A stretch of 55,966 bases of DNA, from positions 1 through 55,966 of the forward strand of contig DCUU01000019.1 of assembly GCA_002328565.1 (NCBI GenBank). The letters run 5' to 3'. The notes under the pieces were generated by a model. That model ran no database searches. It saw only the letters and a program-made list of their open reading frames with translations, and was not told where the DNA came from. Within the stretch, counting starts at the first letter, position 1; every line of letters begins with the position of its first letter. A program made the translations under genes and the position numbers. Positions 31,272 through 39,177 of the stretch are shown piece after piece. The DNA is from Candidatus Moranbacteria bacterium UBA2206 (GTDB lineage Bacteria; Patescibacteriota; Minisyncoccia; Moranbacterales; UBA2206).

Positions 31272-32735
31272 ATGCTTAAACTTTACAACACCCTTACTAA
31301 ATCCAAAGAAGAATTCAAATCAATCAATCCTGGTAAGGTTGGGATGTATTCTTGTGGACCGACGGTTTATGACTATATTCACATTGGCAATATCAGGGCC
31401 TATCTCAATGCGGATATCCTAAGGAGGTATTTAGTTTATTCAGGTTATGAAGTGCGGCATATAAAAAATATCACAGACGTCGGACATTTAACCGAAGATG
31501 ACATTGCTCAGGGCGACTCTGGCGATGACAAAATTACTAAAAAAGCACTTAGCGAGAAAAAAACGCCGGAAGAGATCGCACGTTTCTATGAAGAAAAATT
31601 CAAAGAAGTAGAAAAAGAAATGAATATTTTGCCAGCGCACTATTTCCCTCGAGCCACTGCTCATGTTCCACAGATGATAAAAATAATTTTAAATCTGATT
31701 GAGAAAAATTATGCTTACGAAAAAAATGGCAACGTGTTTTTTGATGTGACGAAATTTGACGAGTATGGAAAACTTTCTGGCAATACTTTGTCTAATTTGA
31801 AAGTCGGAGCACGCCTTGAAGAACATCCGGACAAAAAAAATCCTTGGGATTTTGCGCTGTGGCTCAAAGCTTCCAAGGAACATTTGATGAAATGGGAAAG
31901 TCCTTGGGGCACTGGATATCCTGGATGGCACATTGAGTGTTCGGCGATGAGCACGGAATATTTAGGAGACACGCTCGACATTCATACTGGCGGAGAGGAT
32001 AATATTTTTCCTCATCATGAGGCGGAAATTGCGCAAAGTGAATGTTCTAGTGAAAAAAAGTTTGTTAATTTTTGGGTGCATAATCGTCATCTTTTAGTAG
32101 ATGGAAAAAAAATGTCTAAATCAAAAGGTAATTTCTATCTATTGAAAGATATTTTAGAAAAAGGCTACACTGCCAATGAAATGCGCCTTCTTCTTCTTTC
32201 CTCGCACTATCGCAGTCAAATGAATTTTACCTGGGAGGCCATGGAACAGGCCAAAAATAATTTGCAAAAGATTGCAGATTGGGTGGGTAATTTGAAAAGT
32301 GTTTCCAATGGAGGTTCGACCTCCATAATGGAGGTCGAACCTCCTCGGGAGTCGGAAAAAATAGATTTTTCTCATATCTATCAAAAAAGATTTGAAAGCG
32401 CGATGAATGATGATATCAATACCCCACTAGCCTTGGCGGTCCTATATGATTTGATTGGTGAAACTAACAAAATGATTTCTGAGGACAAATTGAATAAGGA
32501 AACAGCGGATAATATTTTGAAATTTTGGGAAAGAATAAATAAGGTTTTTGGGTTGATAATTACAGAAAACAAAATTGAAATTCCGGCGGATATTTTGATG
32601 CTCGCCGAAGAGCGAAAACAAGCTCGTATCAGTGGAAATTTTGCAGCTTCAGATGAACTGAGAAAAAAAATTGAATTGGTGGGTTATGTGATCGAAGATT
32701 TAAAAGATGATAATTATTTACTTAAGATAAAATAA
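31272..32735 (+). CDS. cysS: Cysteinyl-tRNA synthetase
   Basis: 487 residues, class I synthetase. HIGH is in CGPTVYDYIHIGNIRAYL, zinc ligands in GWHIECSAMS and IFPHHEAEIAQSE, and KMSKS in GKKMSKSKGNFYL. The C-terminal helical domain is complete. A perfect 35-bp hairpin (32310-32344) is translated as the linker NGGSTSIMEVEPP between the catalytic core and the helical bundle, an expected loop position. The stop is directly followed by a small Cys-rich gene. Confidence 0.97.
   Translation: MLKLYNTLTKSKEEFKSINPGKVGMYSCGPTVYDYIHIGNIRAYLNADILRRYLVYSGYEVRHIKNITDVGHLTEDDIAQGDSGDDKITKKALSEKKTPEEIARFYEEKFKEVEKEMNILPAHYFPRATAHVPQMIKIILNLIEKNYAYEKNGNVFFDVTKFDEYGKLSGNTLSNLKVGARLEEHPDKKNPWDFALWLKASKEHLMKWESPWGTGYPGWHIECSAMSTEYLGDTLDIHTGGEDNIFPHHEAEIAQSECSSEKKFVNFWVHNRHLLVDGKKMSKSKGNFYLLKDILEKGYTANEMRLLLLSSHYRSQMNFTWEAMEQAKNNLQKIADWVGNLKSVSNGGSTSIMEVEPPRESEKIDFSHIYQKRFESAMNDDINTPLALAVLYDLIGETNKMISEDKLNKETADNILKFWERINKVFGLIITENKIEIPADILMLAEERKQARISGNFAASDELRKKIELVGYVIEDLKDDNYLLKIK
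32310..32344. repeat. Perfect 15-bp inverted repeat within cysS
   Basis: Arms GGAGGTTCGACCTCC and GGAGGTCGAACCTCC around ATAAT. Each arm is itself a small hairpin (GGAGGT-TCG-ACCTCC). It is 35 bp in total, translated in frame. Confidence 0.9.
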
Positions 32736-32736
32736 T

Positions 32737-32913
32737 ATGACTGATGAATGTATAAAAAAATGTAAGGTGACGGATGTGGAAAAAAATGCTTGTGTTTGTG
32801 ATGTTCATAAAAAATCCGCAGAGGACAAGGTAGACGATCTCAAAGAAGCGCTTGCAGCTTTGGGATACAAAGTGGAAGATACTCCAAATGGTGATATAAA
32901 AATCAGTGCATAA
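32737..32913 (+). CDS. 58-residue Cys-rich microprotein
   Basis: ATG 32737, one base after the cysS stop, to TAA 32911-32913. The N-terminal half has four Cys (C-x3-C then C-x-C, in ECIKKCKV and NACVCDVH), suggesting a zinc or Fe-S site. The C-terminal half is helix plus a short strand (DDLKEALAALGYKVEDTPNGDI), with codon use like its neighbours. Its stop overlaps the GTG start of the dus gene (GTGCATAA), a translational-coupling layout. I do not recognise a family; metal binding is inference from Cys spacing. Confidence 0.65.
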   Translation: MTDECIKKCKVTDVEKNACVCDVHKKSAEDKVDDLKEALAALGYKVEDTPNGDIKISA

Positions 32914-33991
32914 AAATTTTTGGTTAAAATTGAAAAAACCAATTCTAGCTTTAGCCCCGATGGCAGGCATAACGGATAGCGCGTTTCGTCAAATTTGCCG
33001 GCGATATGGAGCGGATGTGGTGTATTCGGAAATGGCGAGTGTGAGCGCGCTTTATTTTCACCCTGTTAAGTATTTTTCGTTTACGAAAAATAATTTTGTA
33101 AATCAAAATTTACTTAACAGGGTAAAACCGCAAAAAACTTTGGAGTTGGTAAAGTTTAATAAAACTGAACGACCTTACGTCGTGCAACTTTTTGGCAAAG
33201 ATCCAGTGCATTTTGCCAAAGCGACCAGAATTATTTCGCAAATAGTAAAACCAGACGGAATTGACATTAATTTTGGTTGTCCGGCAAAAAAAGTTTTTGG
33301 TCATGGCTCGGGTTGCGCGCTTATGATGCAAAAAGAGCTGGCGCGTGAAATTATTTCGGCTGTTTGCGAAAATACCAAATTGCCAGTTTCGATAAAAATT
33401 CGCGCTGGTGTCAAGGATGCAACCGCCTTGGAATTTGTCAAATATACAGCTGATCTCCCCTACTCGGCCATTATGATTCACGGTCGAACGTATGAGGGTG
33501 GGTTTTCCGGTCCGCTAGATTTCAAGCTTGTTGAAAAAATAAAAAAAATGTTTCCTGAAAAAATTATTTTGGCTAACGGTGGAATAAATTCAGCTGAAGA
33601 TGGTGTGAAAATTTTGCAAGACCATCCTCTTTTGGATGGTCTTGGAATTGCTCGTGGCGCTTGGGGCAAGCCGTGGATATTTGAGGAAATAAAGGAACTT
33701 ATCAAATTCGAAAAAATTCACCCTGTTAAGTATTTTTCGATTACGAAAAATAATTTTGCTTCGCCTGCCTTTAGGCAAGGTGAGAAAAATTTACTTAACA
33801 GGGTAAAAAAAATAATGCTTCTTCATGCAAAATTAATCCACAAGGACAAGGGCAAACAAGGACTTTTTGAAATTCGAAAGCATATGAGTTGGTATGTCAA
33901 AGGTTTCCCTGGAGCCTCAGAACTGCGTAGAAAATTAGTTATGGCGGAGAGTTTGGAGGAAATTGAAGAGATACTAAATCAGAACCACTGA
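32906..33991 (+). CDS. dusB: tRNA-dihydrouridine synthase with two palindromic inserts
   Basis: 361 residues, FMN enzyme reducing uridine in tRNA. ILALAPMAGITDSAFRQICR, DINFGCPAKKVFGHGSGCAL with the catalytic Cys, IKIRAGVKD and LANGGINSAEDGVK are all present. Two segments do not belong to the family: about residues 51-74 and 271-301, both reading HPVKYFSxTKNNF...LLNRVK. They are translated in the same frame from two copies of a palindromic element (33057-33126, 33717-33807). The first sits in the loop before KTLELVKF, the second before the C-terminal helical domain. The GTG start overlaps the upstream microprotein stop. Confidence 0.93.
   Translation: MHKNFWLKLKKPILALAPMAGITDSAFRQICRRYGADVVYSEMASVSALYFHPVKYFSFTKNNFVNQNLLNRVKPQKTLELVKFNKTERPYVVQLFGKDPVHFAKATRIISQIVKPDGIDINFGCPAKKVFGHGSGCALMMQKELAREIISAVCENTKLPVSIKIRAGVKDATALEFVKYTADLPYSAIMIHGRTYEGGFSGPLDFKLVEKIKKMFPEKIILANGGINSAEDGVKILQDHPLLDGLGIARGAWGKPWIFEEIKELIKFEKIHPVKYFSITKNNFASPAFRQGEKNLLNRVKKIMLLHAKLIHKDKGKQGLFEIRKHMSWYVKGFPGASELRRKLVMAESLEEIEEILNQNH
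33057..33126. repeat. TTCACCCT/AGGGTAAA element, copy C, inside dus
   Basis: 70 bp: TTCACCCTGTTAAGTA, hairpin TTTTTCG-TTTA-CGAAAAA, hairpin ATTTTG-TAAAT-CAAAAT, TACTTAACAGGGTAAA. Translated in frame. Confidence 0.92.
33717..33807. repeat. TTCACCCT/AGGGTAAA element, copy D, inside dus
   Basis: 91 bp, almost the same ends and first hairpin as copy C; the second hairpin is enlarged by a GCCTGCCTTTAGGCAAGG unit. Length difference to copy C is 21 bp, a multiple of three. Translated in frame. Confidence 0.92.
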
Positions 33992-34029
33992 TTAGCACGT
34001 GATTATACTGATTACACTGAATATTTTCA

Positions 34030-34057
34030 TACTACAGTATACTGTAATACTGTAGTA
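34030..34057. repeat. 28-bp palindrome TACTACAGTAT/ATACTGTAGTA
   Basis: Arms of 11 bp around ACTGTA. Same 11-6-11 design as 12270, with one base pair changed on both sides (C-G to A-T). It lies 39 bases after dus; it has no T run, so it is a weak terminator candidate at best. Confidence 0.6.
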
Positions 34058-34121
34058 ATGATTTTAGCACTTACATTGTTACGTAACATGTTAAGTAACA
34101 AAATTTATTTACAAATAAAAA

Positions 34122-34151
34122 ACACTACCATTCGCCTATATATGGTAGTGT
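34122..34151. promoter_or_regulatory. 30-bp ACACTACCAT/ATGGTAGTGT dyad
   Basis: Perfect 10-bp arms around TCGCCTATAT. It is the intact version of the sites at 19314 and 19774 near the TrpR-like gene. No start codon is close on the plus strand before dnaB, and it is downstream of the minus gene at 34248. Confidence 0.55.
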
Positions 34152-34171
34152 AATAATATTCTTTGTTAAAT

Positions 34172-34212
34172 AAAAACAGGAGTGGCATTGTAAATACAAA
34201 TGCGCGCTCCTG
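34172..34212 (-). terminator. Terminator of the 34248 gene
   Basis: On the minus strand CAGGAGCGCGCATTTG, loop, CAATGCCACTCCTG followed by TTTTTATTT. 36 bases after the stop of the minus-strand gene. Confidence 0.75.
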
Positions 34213-34247
34213 GATGGCTAAATTTTTCGTGCAATATTTCCTTAGAG

Positions 34248-34451
34248 CTAACAACCTTGCTCAGTTTCTATTGCTCGATACAATGCCCTTACTGCCTCAA
34301 AAATTAGTGGATTTTTATTTCTGCTAATAGCGCATATGCCAAATCCATGTATTTTTGATTTTATGACAAGGCATACGGTTAACTCACTGGTAATATCAAC
34401 TGATAATACTCCGTCGTCGTCGTCGTCAAATACGATGTTCTTCTCAGTCAT
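34248..34451 (-). CDS. Small hypothetical protein with poly-Asp N-terminus
   Basis: 67 residues. AGGAG lies 9 bases before the ATG. The N-terminus is very acidic (FDDDDDG, from a GAC/GAT run), followed by two likely beta strands (VLSVDITSELTVCLVIK) and a helix (NPLIFEAVRALYRAIETE). No membrane helix. No family recognised. It has its own terminator and is divergent from dnaB. Like the 11252 and 25148 genes it has a strong ribosome site and stands alone. Confidence 0.7.
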   Translation of the reverse strand: MTEKNIVFDDDDDGVLSVDITSELTVCLVIKSKIHGFGICAISRNKNPLIFEAVRALYRAIETEQGC

Positions 34452-34537
34452 GGCAGTGTCTCCTATTTAAATGTTAAGGAAAATTATTGGTTTTTGTATT
34501 GTTAATAAGTCTTGCATAAACTGGGTAAAAGCGCAAG

Positions 34538-34566
34538 TTGACCCGCTTGGGTAATTGCGTTAAAAT
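34538..34566 (+). promoter_or_regulatory. Probable dnaB promoter with overlapping dyad
   Basis: TTGACC (34538-34543), 17-base spacer, TAAAAT (34561-34566), 84 bases before the ATG. An imperfect dyad (CGCAA-n-ACCC-GCTT-GGGT-n-TTGCG) covers the -35 and spacer and could be a regulator site. Confidence 0.55.
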
Positions 34567-34616
34567 TAGTTAGATATAGTTTAATTATTTAGTGTATAAA
34601 ATTAAATTTTTACACT

Positions 34617-34642
34617 AGATTCCTGCTTTCGCAGGAATGACA
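34617..34642. repeat. Single hairpin unit of the TGTCAT family
   Basis: AGATTCCTGC-TTTC-GCAGGAATGACA, 8 bases before the dnaB start. It is inside the probable dnaB leader. Confidence 0.8.
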
Positions 34643-34650
34643 CTTATTTT

Positions 34651-36018
34651 ATGGCAAAGAATACTTCAAATAACAATGACCTAAAAATTCCACCGCAAAA
34701 CATCGAGGCTGAAAGATCGGTTTTGGGGGCTTTGATGTTGGACAAAGACGCGGTTATCAAGATTGCCAATCTGGTGCGGTTGGGTGATTTTTATCGGGAT
34801 GACCACAATATCATCTATGAAGCGATGATGGAACTCTATGAACAGCGTGAACCGATTGATGTTTTGAGTTTGTCTAATCGTTTGGAAGAAAAAAAACTTT
34901 TGGATAAGATTGGTGGTTCTAGTTATTTGACGGAGCTGGTGAATTCCGTGCCATCCAGTTCTAATATTGCTCATTATGCTAAGGTAGTGCAGAAAAAATC
35001 CACTTTGCGAAAACTAATTATCACAGCTAGTGAAATTGTGGAGCTGGGATATCGTGAAGAAGAAGATGTGGAAAAAATTCTTGACAGCGCTGAACAAAAA
35101 CTTTTTAGCGTTTCACAAAAATATATCAAGCAGGATTTCGTGCCAATCAAATCAATTCTGGAATCAGCTTTCAACCGAATTGATGAACTTCACAAAGGTG
35201 ATCATAAACTGCGCGGTATTCCAACGGGATATCCTGACATGGACAACATTTTAGCTGGTTTTCAAAAATCTGACCTTGTGATTTTAGCCGCGAGACCTTC
35301 GATTGGAAAAACAACTCTTGCACTTGACCTTGCTCGTCAAATTGCTGTTAAGGAAAAAGTCCCCGTAGGAATTTTTTCATTGGAAATGGGCGCCGACCAA
35401 TTGATTGATAGAATGCTTTCGGCTCAATCAGGCGTGGATTTGTGGCGACTACGAACAGGAAGGCTCAAGACCGGCGAAGGTGATGATGATTTTCAACGTA
35501 TTGGTGAAGCAATGGGAACACTCTCTGAAGCTCCAATTTACATTGATGACGCCGGAAGTGCCAATGTGATGGAGATGCGTACCATGGCAAGACGATTGCA
35601 ATCAGAACATAATGTGGGTCTAATTATCATTGACTACTTGCAGCTTATGGAGGGTCGAAACGGTGGCGGTGACAATCGTGTGAATGAAATTTCAGAAATT
35701 TCCCGCGCCCTAAAACAACTAGCGCGTGAACTCAACATTCCAGTCATCGCGCTTTCTCAGCTTTCTCGTGCAGTGGAGTCTCGCAGTCCGCAAATTCCAA
35801 AACTTTCCGACCTTCGTGAATCAGGATCGATCGAGCAGGACGCTGATGTTGTTATGTTTCTCTATCGTGAAGATCGCGAAAAACCTGATACGCCAAATAA
35901 AAATATCGTTGAAGTGCATGTGGCAAAACACAGAAACGGTCCAGTGGGTAGATTTTCATTGTATTTCCAAGAAAATTCCACCACGTTTAAATCATTAGAA
36001 AGAGTACACACAGAATAG
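34651..36018 (+). CDS. dnaB: Replicative DNA helicase DnaB
   Basis: 455 residues, the hexameric 5'-3' fork helicase. The N-terminal domain has PPQNIEAERSVLGALMLD; the RecA-like domain has Walker A in AARPSIGKTTLALDLA, SLEMGADQLIDRMLS, Walker B in LIIIDYLQLMEG, and the arginine-finger region DLRESGSIEQDADVVMFLYR. Full length, no intein. recR follows after an AT-rich repeat region. Confidence 0.97.
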   Translation: MAKNTSNNNDLKIPPQNIEAERSVLGALMLDKDAVIKIANLVRLGDFYRDDHNIIYEAMMELYEQREPIDVLSLSNRLEEKKLLDKIGGSSYLTELVNSVPSSSNIAHYAKVVQKKSTLRKLIITASEIVELGYREEEDVEKILDSAEQKLFSVSQKYIKQDFVPIKSILESAFNRIDELHKGDHKLRGIPTGYPDMDNILAGFQKSDLVILAARPSIGKTTLALDLARQIAVKEKVPVGIFSLEMGADQLIDRMLSAQSGVDLWRLRTGRLKTGEGDDDFQRIGEAMGTLSEAPIYIDDAGSANVMEMRTMARRLQSEHNVGLIIIDYLQLMEGRNGGGDNRVNEISEISRALKQLARELNIPVIALSQLSRAVESRSPQIPKLSDLRESGSIEQDADVVMFLYREDREKPDTPNKNIVEVHVAKHRNGPVGRFSLYFQENSTTFKSLERVHTE

Positions 36019-36134
36019 AATTTTAGAATTTTTAATTTTATAATTTTTAAATAATTTCTAATGCTAAAAATTCTAAACATTAAAAATTAAAATTTATTTA
36101 TAAAATTAAAAATTCTAAAAATTAAAAATTAATC
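36019..36134. repeat. AT-only repeat region between dnaB and recR
   Basis: Repeated units of AATTTTTAGAATTTTTAAT and their complement ATTAAAAATTCTAAAAATT, giving a long imperfect palindrome of A and T with few C or G. It directly abuts the recR TTG start. Confidence 0.7.
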
Positions 36135-36722
36135 TTGTATCCAAAATCTTTCAAAAAACTAATTGATTATTTTTCCTCTCTCCCCTCTGTCGGGCCAAAG
36201 ATGGCTGAACGGCTGGTTTTATATCTTTTCAAACAAGACAAGGAAATGTTGGTTGAATTTGGCAATGCTCTTTCAAATTTGAAAATTAATTTGCGTCATT
36301 GTGAAAAATGTTTCAATATTAGTGAAGAAAACTTGTGTGATATATGTAAGGATAATTCCCGAAATATTAACAAAATATGCGTAGTTGAAGAACCGCTTGA
36401 TATAATTGCCATTGAACGAACAAAAAAATATGACGGACTCTATCATGTCTTAGGCGGAACATTGGGTATTGCAAAAAATGATGATCCTAGTCAACTAAAA
36501 TTAAATGAATTGCAAAAAAGAGTATCAAATGAAAAAATTGGAGAGATAATTTTGGCCATGAATCCAACTACCGAAGGCGATGCCACAGCGCTCTATATTG
36601 CCAGAATGTTAAAAGAAACTTCTGCCAACGTCACCAAGCTTGCCCGCGGACTTTCCACGGGCTCTGATATTGAATATGCAGATGAGCTAACACTAGGAAG
36701 TGCGATAATAAATAGAAAATAA
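36135..36722 (+). CDS. recR: Recombination protein RecR
   Basis: 195 residues from a TTG start. The helix-hairpin-helix is in LPSVGPKMAERLVLYL, the zinc finger in CEKCFNISEENLCDIC, and the Toprim domain in ICVVEEPLDIIAIERT and AMNPTTEGDATALYI. C-terminal Walker-like KLARGLSTGSDIEYAD is present. It loads RecA with RecF/RecO during gap repair. The start is set by the family N-terminus MYPKSFKKLIDYFSSLPSVG. Confidence 0.96.
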   Translation: MYPKSFKKLIDYFSSLPSVGPKMAERLVLYLFKQDKEMLVEFGNALSNLKINLRHCEKCFNISEENLCDICKDNSRNINKICVVEEPLDIIAIERTKKYDGLYHVLGGTLGIAKNDDPSQLKLNELQKRVSNEKIGEIILAMNPTTEGDATALYIARMLKETSANVTKLARGLSTGSDIEYADELTLGSAIINRK

Positions 36723-36753
36723 AAAAAGTCTTGATTTGAATCAAGACTTTTTT
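36723..36753. terminator. Terminator between recR and rplU
   Basis: AAAGTCTTGATT-TG-AATCAAGACTTT with A and T runs on either side; usable in both directions. Confidence 0.85.
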
Positions 36754-36775
36754 AAAATAGTAAAAGATAATTTTT

Positions 36776-37084
36776 TTATCCAATCTTAGTGATTTCCACT
36801 TCCGTCATTGTTTGTCTGTGTCCGAATTTCACCTTGTATCTTTTCTTTGGTTTGAATTTAATTCCTGTCACTTTTTTTCCTTTAGCAGTTTTCAAAACTG
36901 TGCCTTCAACTGTGGCATCAGTGAGAAAGGGGGTTCCAATTTTGACATCTTTTTCATCGCCCAAAAAAAGGACTTCAGAAAAAACAATCTTGCTCCCCTC
37001 TTCGCCTTCCAATTTTTCTACCTTGATTTTGTCTCCCTCGTTCACTTTATACTGTTTTCCTCCAGTTTTTATAATTGCCAACAT
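36776..37084 (-). CDS. rplU: 50S ribosomal protein bL21
   Basis: 102 residues. MLAIIKTGGKQYKVNEGDKI and the C-terminal GIKFKPKKRYKVKFGHRQ with TEVEITKI are diagnostic. It binds 23S rRNA domain I. It is monocistronic here, far from rpmA (7358), which is normally its operon partner; the split is a local rearrangement. Confidence 0.97.
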   Translation of the reverse strand: MLAIIKTGGKQYKVNEGDKIKVEKLEGEEGSKIVFSEVLFLGDEKDVKIGTPFLTDATVEGTVLKTAKGKKVTGIKFKPKKRYKVKFGHRQTMTEVEITKIG

Positions 37085-37254
37085 AGCTGTTTTTTTATGA
37101 GTTGTTTATAAGTAAAATACTACCTAAATAATATAGCGCATCAGTGGCGATTTGTCAATGATTTTGAAATTTTCGCTTGGTTTTTGTGTATTACTTTACA
37201 TGCAATATTTTGTTATTTTGCGATAAAATTAAACTAGAGGGGTGGTGAAAAATT

Positions 37255-37500
37255 ATGAAAACTTTAAATGTATTCGATTGGATAGTTGCCGCATTGCTCA
37301 TAATCGGCGGATTAAATTGGGGAATCTTAGGTTTATTTGGAGTTAATGTTATTGGCGCGATTTTCGGTGAAATGACATTGCTTACCAGAATAATTTATTC
37401 CCTCGTAGGTCTTTCCGCTATTTATGGCATTTTTATCCCAACGAAAATGATGAGTGGAGAATATTCGAGTGGCCATCCAATGAAAGGATCTTCAATGTAA
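37255..37500 (+). CDS. DUF378 membrane protein
   Basis: 81 residues with two membrane helices. VFDWIVAALLIIGGLNWGILGLFGVNVI and the second helix YSLVGLSAIYGIF are the DUF378 pattern. The C-terminus is short and polar with Met/Ser/Gly. AGGGG precedes the ATG. The function is unknown; it is monocistronic with a terminator. Confidence 0.9.
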   Translation: MKTLNVFDWIVAALLIIGGLNWGILGLFGVNVIGAIFGEMTLLTRIIYSLVGLSAIYGIFIPTKMMSGEYSSGHPMKGSSM

Positions 37501-37506
37501 GTATAT

Positions 37507-37541
37507 AAAACAGCCTATTCCCCAAAGGCTGTTTTATTGTT
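37507..37541 (+). terminator. Terminator after the DUF378 gene
   Basis: AAAACAGCCT, 9-base loop, AGGCTGTTTTATTGTTTTT. Confidence 0.85.
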
Positions 37542-37596
37542 TTTAGGCTAAATAAACTGCTGGACAAAATACGATTTCTATAGTAACATGTGAAAT

Positions 37597-39138
37597 ATGG
37601 AAAGTTGGAAAAGAGAAGTGTTTTTTTGGATTTTAGTACTCCTGTTTTCGATAACAGTGCCGGTGATAATCCTCAATGCTAAAGGTTATCGCTTCGATAA
37701 AAATCGAGGTGTTTTTGTTCATAGCGGAACCATTACTTTCAAATCAAATCCCCAGACAGTGGATATAAAATTAAATGATGAGCTTTTTGAATCAAAGAAA
37801 TTAAACCGGATAAACAGTTCTTTTAATGTCTCGGGCATTGTTCCGGGAGAATATAATCTTCAAATTTCAGCTCCGGATTTTCAAACTTGGAGCAAAAAAA
37901 CTCAAGTGCACAGTGGACTGGCTAGTGAATTTTGGAATGTGCTTTTAGTCAAAAATAATTATGAAAAAACCAATCTTGATACGCCAGGAATTTATAAGTT
38001 CTTCACTTCTCCGAGAAATAATCTTATGGCCTACACTCTAAACTCTGAAAATGATTTATTGGTAAATATTTTCAACTTAGAAAATAATACTGTTTCTCAG
38101 GAAATTAATTTGGCGGGTTGGCAACTCATTGAAGATGCTAAAAAAGAAAACATTGAATGGTCTCCGGATAATTCTTTTCTTTCTATCCCGGTTAAAAAAT
38201 TAGCAGAGAATAGCGCGCAAAAAGAAAAAAATATTCCTTCTAAGGCTCAACCAAAAAAAACATTCGCTGAAGTGCCGGCTGAATATGAATACAGCTATTT
38301 TATCTATGATTTTAAAAACAAAAATAGCCTTAACTTAACCGAAGTTTTGAATAAAAAAAATGTTCATGATGTGAGGTGGGATCCTAGGGAAAGTGGTTTC
38401 CTATTTTTTCTTGAAGATGGTATTCTTTTTAGATTAGACATAAAGAATCCTCAAAATATTTCGCAAATTGCCTCGGATGTTTCCAGTTATGATCTTTCAG
38501 GATCCTCTGTTTATTATTCACAAAATTCCGGACTTTTATACAAGAATAGTTTGGATGGAAAAAGCGATCCGGTTCAAATCACGAATAATTTTCCGGATTC
38601 CCAAAATGTCAAAATTTCTTCGGTGGTAGTCTATGATGATTCAAGAATTGCCCTAACCTTAGAAAACAAAGATTTTTATATTTACAACAAAGGCGATTAT
38701 GGTGATTATTATAGAAAATTAGCAGACAAAATTGAAGAAGCTCATTTCTCAGATGATGGCAAAAGAATTCTTTTCTGGTCAAATAATGAAATTTCAGTGT
38801 ATTTTTTACGCGAACAACTTTCTCAGCCAATTCGCGAGGAAAATGAATTGCAAAATATCACTCGCTACAGCGAACCAATTAAGAATGTTCAATGGTTTAA
38901 GGATTATGAGCATGTTATTTTCAATTCCGGTCGTTGGATAAAAATTATTGAAATTGACCCGCGAGATCATGCTAATTGCATGGATCTTGCAAACACTCAG
39001 ACGCTCAATCCTTTTGTTATCTACAATGGTGCTTTGGAAAAAATGTATTTCATTGACACTAAAGATGCTGTGGCTAACTTATTTTCCATAACTTTTCCTG
39101 AAAAAACTACATTTCTTGGAATAGAAATAGGCGGATAA
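37597..39138 (+). CDS. PEGA-domain protein with beta-propeller
   Basis: 513 residues. A membrane helix (about 8-27) is followed by a PEGA domain (about 40-110: GTITFKSNPQTVDIKLNDEL ... SGIVPGEYNLQISAPDFQTW), then WD40/TolB-like blades such as SPRNNLMAYTLNSENDLLV, VRWDPRESGFLFFLEDGI and AHFSDDGKRILFWSNNEISV. It is exposed outside the membrane and probably a protein- or wall-binding surface protein. This architecture is common in Patescibacteria; the ligand is unknown. Confidence 0.88.
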   Translation: MESWKREVFFWILVLLFSITVPVIILNAKGYRFDKNRGVFVHSGTITFKSNPQTVDIKLNDELFESKKLNRINSSFNVSGIVPGEYNLQISAPDFQTWSKKTQVHSGLASEFWNVLLVKNNYEKTNLDTPGIYKFFTSPRNNLMAYTLNSENDLLVNIFNLENNTVSQEINLAGWQLIEDAKKENIEWSPDNSFLSIPVKKLAENSAQKEKNIPSKAQPKKTFAEVPAEYEYSYFIYDFKNKNSLNLTEVLNKKNVHDVRWDPRESGFLFFLEDGILFRLDIKNPQNISQIASDVSSYDLSGSSVYYSQNSGLLYKNSLDGKSDPVQITNNFPDSQNVKISSVVVYDDSRIALTLENKDFYIYNKGDYGDYYRKLADKIEEAHFSDDGKRILFWSNNEISVYFLREQLSQPIREENELQNITRYSEPIKNVQWFKDYEHVIFNSGRWIKIIEIDPRDHANCMDLANTQTLNPFVIYNGALEKMYFIDTKDAVANLFSITFPEKTTFLGIEIGG

Positions 39139-39166
39139 AAAAAAGACTCCCCAGTGGAAGTCTTTA
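39138..39166. terminator. Terminator between the PEGA gene and rfbB
   Basis: A run, AAAGACT, 10-base loop, AGTCTTT. Convergent genes; the A run gives a U tail on the minus strand, for rfbB. Confidence 0.7.
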
Positions 39167-39177
39167 AGAAATTATCC

